Under the pieces are notes generated by a model. That model had not been told where the DNA came from and made no database searches. It worked only from the letters and a program-made list of their open reading frames with translations. From Alopecurus myosuroides (taxonomy: Eukaryota > Streptophyta > Magnoliopsida > Poales > Poaceae): a stretch of 64,000 nucleotides of DNA. Below are positions 59,076 through 64,000 of the stretch, one piece after another. A program made the position numbers and the translations under genes. Position 1 is the stretch's first letter. The number at the start of each line of letters is the position of its first letter. The stretch covers positions 51,806,464 to 51,870,463 of the forward strand of contig CM054063.1 of the NCBI GenBank assembly GCA_028641055.1. The letters are read 5' to 3'.

Positions 59076-59596
59076 AAAGTGTTTCCTGTAGATTCGAGCC
59101 CTTAGGTTTGGAAAACCTTTTTGGTCAAAATTTATTAACTCCTTTGAGTATTTTTGGATCCTAGCGGCATAGTGAGATGAAGCGGCCCGGACCAACATTA
59201 CATGTCCGCGTACATGGGACCGGTTCCCTGATTGGCTTTGCGGGTGCCAGTCTCTCTCACTATAGTGAATATCCAAATTTCAATAAGTTGTTAATGAGCT
59301 CATGATCACCATAGAAACGACTCAATATTTTCAAAGTACTCTTACTCATCTCGTATCTAGTACCTGCTTACCTTATGCTTCTATGACTTATGTTTTTCTC
59401 CTACACTTGATGGAACTTCAACTTCACAATCGCAAGGACTACCAACTCAAAGATGAATAGCTGCAACTTCACCACCACCGACGACTTCAAGAACTCTAGG
59501 ATTTAACATCTATTCTACTCTAATATAGCTAGAACAACTCTTCTTCTAGTATTTCTACCTATTGTTCAATCTTCTAATATCTTATCTCCTTGATAG

Positions 59597-60043
59597 ATGA
59601 CCAACCTCTTTGAACCACTTAAGAAGGGACCATTGATGACCATGACTCTAGATTTTGAGACTGAATTCCCAAAGGCATTGAAGAACCTAATGACAAAATT
59701 AGGATTTGGAGGAGCAGCACTCTACAAAGGTTTTCCCTTCATTGAAGATGGCCAAGAGTATTGGTGGGTGCAACTTCACCTTTACAGAAGCAAAGAGTAT
59801 GACCACAAGACACAAGGGGACTACATCTTCACCAACCCACAACAATACACATCATTCTTCGAGTCAGCTAGATGCGCTGCATGGGAGGCAATCACAGAAC
59901 TTGGAGAAAGACTTACGTGGAGACTTTATCACACTCAGAAGGATCTTCAAGAAGCTGAAGAAGAGATCAACGCCCTTGAGAAGGAGTTGAAGATGTACAA
60001 GAACATAGAGATCATTGGGAAGAGTTATGATCCATCCCAGTAG
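59597..60043 (+). CDS. Pre-gag ORF of the gag-only Gypsy, unit 2
   Basis: 148 codons, the same as 53960-54406 except one residue (Arg for Ile in LHLY-R/I-SKEYD). It is intact, in the same position relative to PBS and gag. With unit 2's intact Gag it forms a complete two-gene non-autonomous element. See unit 1 for motifs and the comparison with the Tekay protein. Confidence 0.72.
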   Translation: MTNLFEPLKKGPLMTMTLDFETEFPKALKNLMTKLGFGGAALYKGFPFIEDGQEYWWVQLHLYRSKEYDHKTQGDYIFTNPQQYTSFFESARCAAWEAITELGERLTWRLYHTQKDLQEAEEEINALEKELKMYKNIEIIGKSYDPSQ

Positions 60044-60320
60044 TTAACCACCATCGAATAATGCGTTAGCTAGAGTTTTTGTTTGAGTATTGACCTATCA
60101 ACTTGTGATATGGCAATGCTATAGTGTTTTGGCTTGCAACTAAGTTGTTTTGCTTAAGTTTTTCAAAAATTAAGTCCAAATTCGAAATTTGGTTAAGAGA
60201 TAAAATATTTTAAGTTGTTATTTTCCATTGATTGTCTGTCTTGTTGTATTGTGCATGGGTAGGAAATTTTCTCCTCATAGCTCTATCTATCTTTTTCTCA
60301 TCTAGGTTGAAAACCCACAG

Positions 60321-61388
60321 ATGCCTCCTCGTCGTGACCCCAACAACAACAATGAGGACAACAACAACAATGATGCCCTGCAGCAGATGCTCACTTCCCA
60401 AGCCCAACTTCTACAGATGATGAATCAATTTGTAGCAGCAATGAACAACAACAATCCTCCACCACCACCCCCAATGGATGGACTTACCAGATTTTTGAGA
60501 CTCGGGCCTAACAAGTTCTCATATGCTACTGATCCTATTGAGGCAGACGACTGGCTTCGTTCAATCAACAAGGACTTAGTAACTTGTGAGTGCACCGATG
60601 CGGAGAAGGTGAGATTCACCGCACATCTGTTAGAAGGACCTGCTGCAATGTGGTGGGAAACTTACCAAGTGACTCATCCACTGGAAGGAATGACTTGGGA
60701 TGATTTCAAGGAGGGATTCCGCAATGCACATATCTCATCTGGGATAATGAACCTCAAGAAGGAGGAGTTTCGTAGTCTGAAGCAGGGAGGTAGAACCCTA
60801 AATGAGTATATGGATGATTTCCATTCTTTATCAAGGTATGCACCAGAGGACATTGACACTGATGCCAAGAGGAGGGAAAAATTTCTCAATGGACTTAAAG
60901 GAGAACTGAAGATACCTTTGTCTGTAGCATATGCCCCAAATTATCAAACTCTGTTGGATCAAGCCATTACCTTGGATAACAACATGACAAAGGAGGAAAA
61001 CAGGAAGAGGAAGTACAGTAATGGTGGAAAATACCACTCTGGACCCTCATATAAAAGGCACACATCCAATGGAGGACACAATTTCCATAAACATGAGAAC
61101 CATCACAATGGTGGGAATGGACACACTCATAATGGTCATGATCATGTTGAAGGACTCAAAGAAACCAATGGTAACAGCAATGGTCACTCAAATGGCAATG
61201 GGAACCACAACCACAATCATGAGAAGAAGAGGGATCTTAGTCAAGTGATGTGTTTCAAGTGCAGAAACAAGGGACATTATGCAACTGATTGCCCAGAGCA
61301 GAAGACTGCAGAAGCTGCCAAGCCCAACCCATTCAAGAAGGGGCATGTGAATCATATCAACATGGATTTTGTGAATGGTAACCCTTAA
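60321..61388 (+). CDS. Gag of the gag-only Gypsy, unit 2 (intact)
   Basis: 355 aa from ATG 60321. Residues 1-50 are Asn/Gln-rich with a Pro6 run (NNNNPPPPPPMDG); residues 55-215 form the Retrotrans_gag core (LGPNKFSYATDPIEADDWLR; MWWETYQVTHPLEGMTWDDF; EEFRSLKQGGRTLNEYMDDF); residues 225-295 are a His/Asn/Gly-rich low-complexity linker; the zinc knuckle CFKCRNKGHYATDC is near residue 310; the Lys-rich tail ends VNHINMDFVNGNP. Gag would assemble particles and bind RNA. There is no protease, RT or integrase before the polypurine tract 120-160 bp later, so enzymes must come from another element; the Gag core resembles that of the Tekay element in this window. Confidence 0.93.
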   Translation: MPPRRDPNNNNEDNNNNDALQQMLTSQAQLLQMMNQFVAAMNNNNPPPPPPMDGLTRFLRLGPNKFSYATDPIEADDWLRSINKDLVTCECTDAEKVRFTAHLLEGPAAMWWETYQVTHPLEGMTWDDFKEGFRNAHISSGIMNLKKEEFRSLKQGGRTLNEYMDDFHSLSRYAPEDIDTDAKRREKFLNGLKGELKIPLSVAYAPNYQTLLDQAITLDNNMTKEENRKRKYSNGGKYHSGPSYKRHTSNGGHNFHKHENHHNGGNGHTHNGHDHVEGLKETNGNSNGHSNGNGNHNHNHEKKRDLSQVMCFKCRNKGHYATDCPEQKTAEAAKPNPFKKGHVNHINMDFVNGNP

Positions 61389-61511
61389 CTCATTTTCTTC
61401 CATCACATGTTCCATTACCCCAATTGCATGGTGGAAGAACAATCTCAAGTATATTATTCCAAGGGGGATAGCCCACCTCATAACTTTTCTAACCTAAATG
61501 CTAGCCTTCTC

Positions 61512-61547
61512 GAATCTCGGGACGAGATTCCTTTTAAGGGGGTAGTC
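61512..61547 (+). promoter_or_regulatory. Hairpin and polypurine tract, unit 2
   Basis: GAATCTCGGGACGAGATTC (61512-61530) is a perfect 8-bp stem with a 3-nt loop, followed by TTTTAAGGGGGTAGTC and the LTR start TGTAACATCCC. Confidence 0.87.
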
Positions 61548-64000
61548 TGTAACATCCCAGGATTTTGAAAATTTTGAAAAATTTAAAACTCTCATGCATT
61601 CATGATCATCATAGCATAATTGCATTTTGTTTGCATAAAAATTGGCTTCTAATTTTCTAAAGACAAAATTTTAGGTATTATTACCTATTAAACTACATTT
61701 TGAACTTTAAACCTTTCTCTAAAATAAAGTATTTTATTTTTGGGAAAGAATAGTACCAAAATGTTCCTTAGTTCCTAAGCTTTTCAAAACCTATTTTTAT
61801 GTATTCTTCTGATTTAGTCTTGAGGGGTTTTCAAATTTATTTGAATGCCTTTTATATAAAACAGAAAATAAAAAAAGGGAAAAGAAAACCCAGCCCAATT
61901 CCCCCTCCCCTTCTTATTTCTGCGCGCGCGGTGCACAGGAAGCAGGCCGGCCCAACTTAACCCGCAGGAAACCAGCACGCCAGCCCGCCCCGTTTCACCT
62001 CTCCCTCCGCTCACTGACCTGCGGGACCCACGTGTGACGTGATCCCGACGTCACGATGACGTTACCCTCGCCGTGCCCAGAACGGACTCGACGTCCGTGC
62101 GCGTCCAGGACATCGCCACCGCCTCTCCCCGTACCCTAGCCCCTCCCGCACGACTAGGAGCCTATAAGAACTCGCCCTTGACGTCCGTGACCCCTCTGCG
62201 AAACCCTAGCTCTACCCTGCTCGAGAATCACCCCGACGAGCTTCATATCTCCGGCACCCCTCCGTCATCGCCACGGTGAACTCCGGCCACCCTACCCCCT
62301 CTCTCTGCCCCATCTCGTGTCCTCTCAGTGTCGCGCTCCTCTCTGACATGTTTTCGCGCGGTTTCATCGAACAGGTCGACGCCGCCGTCCGCGACAGGAG
62401 CAACCCGCCGCCCCGAGCTACTCCGACGAGCCATCGAGGGAGATAAGGAACACCACGGCCCCGTACACTTCGCCATCAAGCTCGCCTCATCGCCACGATC
62501 CTCCAGGTGAGTTTGGTTTGCTCCCTAGTGTCGTAGGATAGCGCTGCCGTGCCCGTGCTCCCGTCTGCCTCCGCGCGCCCGCGATCCCGGCGAGTACTCC
62601 GGCGATTCGAAGCAAGGGATCAATGTCAACCGTCGGATCTCCATCGAGCGGCCACGACAGAAGACCCCAGCGAAACCTTTTTTTTCAATCCCGCCTGCAC
62701 GATCTCATTTAGATCTAACGCCTCATAGCGAGCGATCCGAGCGAACCGGTATCAACCAATCAGAGCGCTCCGTTGCCTGTCCCCCGGATCGGTCATCTTT
62801 TTTATTAAAACAAAATAAAACAGAATTGGTTTAAAACTTGTAAAATTCATATCTCGAGTTCTATAGATCCTTTTTCGATGATCTTGGACTTTTTGAAATC
62901 AGCACAATGTCTAGAATAATATAGGCTATTCAAATTTCAATTTTGAAACGTGCACTCACATGTTAATTGTAGATCTCTATAAATCACTATTTTTGGCATA
63001 ACTTTGAATATATAAATCCTTTTTAGGTGAAATCAATTGCTATGGTTTTGTTTCAGTGTCCTCTATCCACTAGATGCGTTGGAAAAAATAATTTATACAA
63101 CTTTGTAACAGAAACTCTATTAATGTTGCTAATTGCCTATAATAAAACCCTAACAATACTAATAATTATAATTTGATAATAGATTTGTTTTTAATGCATC
63201 ATAACCATGTTATTAACATCAGAGAACATGATTTTTGGTAATTATTGCTAGTTGTGAACTTTGTGCATTAATTTGATCATTGCATAGCATGCATACATGT
63301 TTTTGTATTGTTATTTTGTTTTCTATGTTATGTTTGTGTTGTATGTTTATGTGTGGCTTGTTTTGCTTGTTTAGATTGTGAAGAGGAGCAAGTATACTCT
63401 TGTTGCTGTTATTCTTGCTGTGATTGTTCATTCTATTGCCAAGGCAAGTGACACACCATCAAATCTCCCATATTTTCACTATGCATTACTAGTGTTTTTG
63501 AGTAGTATGCATGATAGGGAATTTTTCTAAGTTATTATTATGCTATGCAAAATCCCAAGTAGTGTGTAGCCATCATTTAGACTTGATATTTTGGAGACTT
63601 AGTACTTAGTATATTCTTAGACTTGCTACAAATTTGTTTTACTCAATGTTGTGGAAAAATTCTAAGTATAAATTTCAATGAACTACCTGGGTGGATTTGG
63701 TTGTATGGTTGATGAGAGTTGAGTGTCGCCCCGAGGGGTGTTCACTTGTGGATTGCCACCCAGGAACAAAGAGATTCCTAAGTCCCTCTAAGTTTAGTAG
63801 CTTTCCGTGCAGCCTTTTGACATATGGGCTCTGTCTTGATCAACTAAGTTGTGAGAGTTTAGCCCATGCTTGACATGAAGATGTAGCATAATTATAGGTG
63901 GAACGGGTCTTGCTGGTTGGGTTGGATTCTTGCTTATGAAAGATCTCGTCTCAATTCTCTCCTTTCCATGATGCACTCCGGGTGTATAGGATGTTTGGGC
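61548..64000 (+). repeat. Third LTR (c) of the array, cut by the window end
   Basis: Starts TGTAACATCCC at 61548, matches LTR b closely, and continues past 64000. It has the full segment that LTR a lacks. Further units or the flanking target duplication would lie outside the window. Confidence 0.93.

Overview
The window looks like an intergenic/heterochromatic stretch of a large grass genome, most likely Triticeae (wheat, Aegilops, barley or rye). The evidence is nested Copia and Gypsy LTR retrotransposons with long LTRs, initiator-tRNA-Met primer-binding sites (TGGTATCAGAGC), an Angela/BARE-like LTR head (TGTTGGGAATATGCCC), SIRE/Maximus-like Copia elements, a Tekay/Del-type chromovirus, a Helitron, LINE 3' ends and two tandem satellites. 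Only one ordinary plant gene was recognised, an F-box gene at 36061-37763, and it is broken. The family names come from recognition of motifs, not from a database search.

Layout. 1-2447: 5' end of a minus-strand SIRE-type Copia (element A: gag, PBS, LTR). 2448-3091: another SIRE-type LTR remnant. 3092-10209 plus 33148-33981: minus-strand SIRE-type Copia (element B) with a decayed gag-pol. Its 5' LTR is split at an AGATC target by an Angela-like Copia (10210-33142, plus strand, 5-bp TSD on both sides, 1.33-kb LTRs). The Angela leader is in turn interrupted by a Gypsy complex (12463-27217): two truncated inverted LTRs, a 4.4-kb LTR and a minus-strand Tekay chromovirus that is intact except for one in-frame TAG and carries an extra ORF ahead of gag. 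A 270-bp piece of Angela leader is present on both sides of this complex.

33982-45715 is lower in LTR elements. It holds a truncated LINE, the F-box pseudogene (killed by a short, in-frame LINE tail with a 15-bp TSD), a 3.6-kb Helitron whose insertion site is preserved empty in a neighbouring tandem duplicate, and a possible DNA transposon rich in gtagcaaaaa motifs.

45716-64000 is a tandem LTR-internal-LTR-internal-LTR array of a gag-only, non-autonomous Gypsy. Each 2.5-kb internal unit encodes a 148-aa pre-gag protein and a 355-aa Gag and has no pol. The first LTR has lost about 677 bp, replaced by 5.2 kb of foreign DNA carrying a 348-bp satellite, a 203-bp satellite and an unknown pseudogene.

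How the parts relate: the gag-only element and the Tekay chromovirus share the LTR head TGTAACATCCCA, the primer class, a hairpin just upstream of the polypurine tract, a similar Gag and a similar-looking pre-gag protein. The simplest reading is a non-autonomous/autonomous pair. The pre-gag ORF is the best candidate here for an under-described component. All matches were read by eye; no alignments or searches were run.
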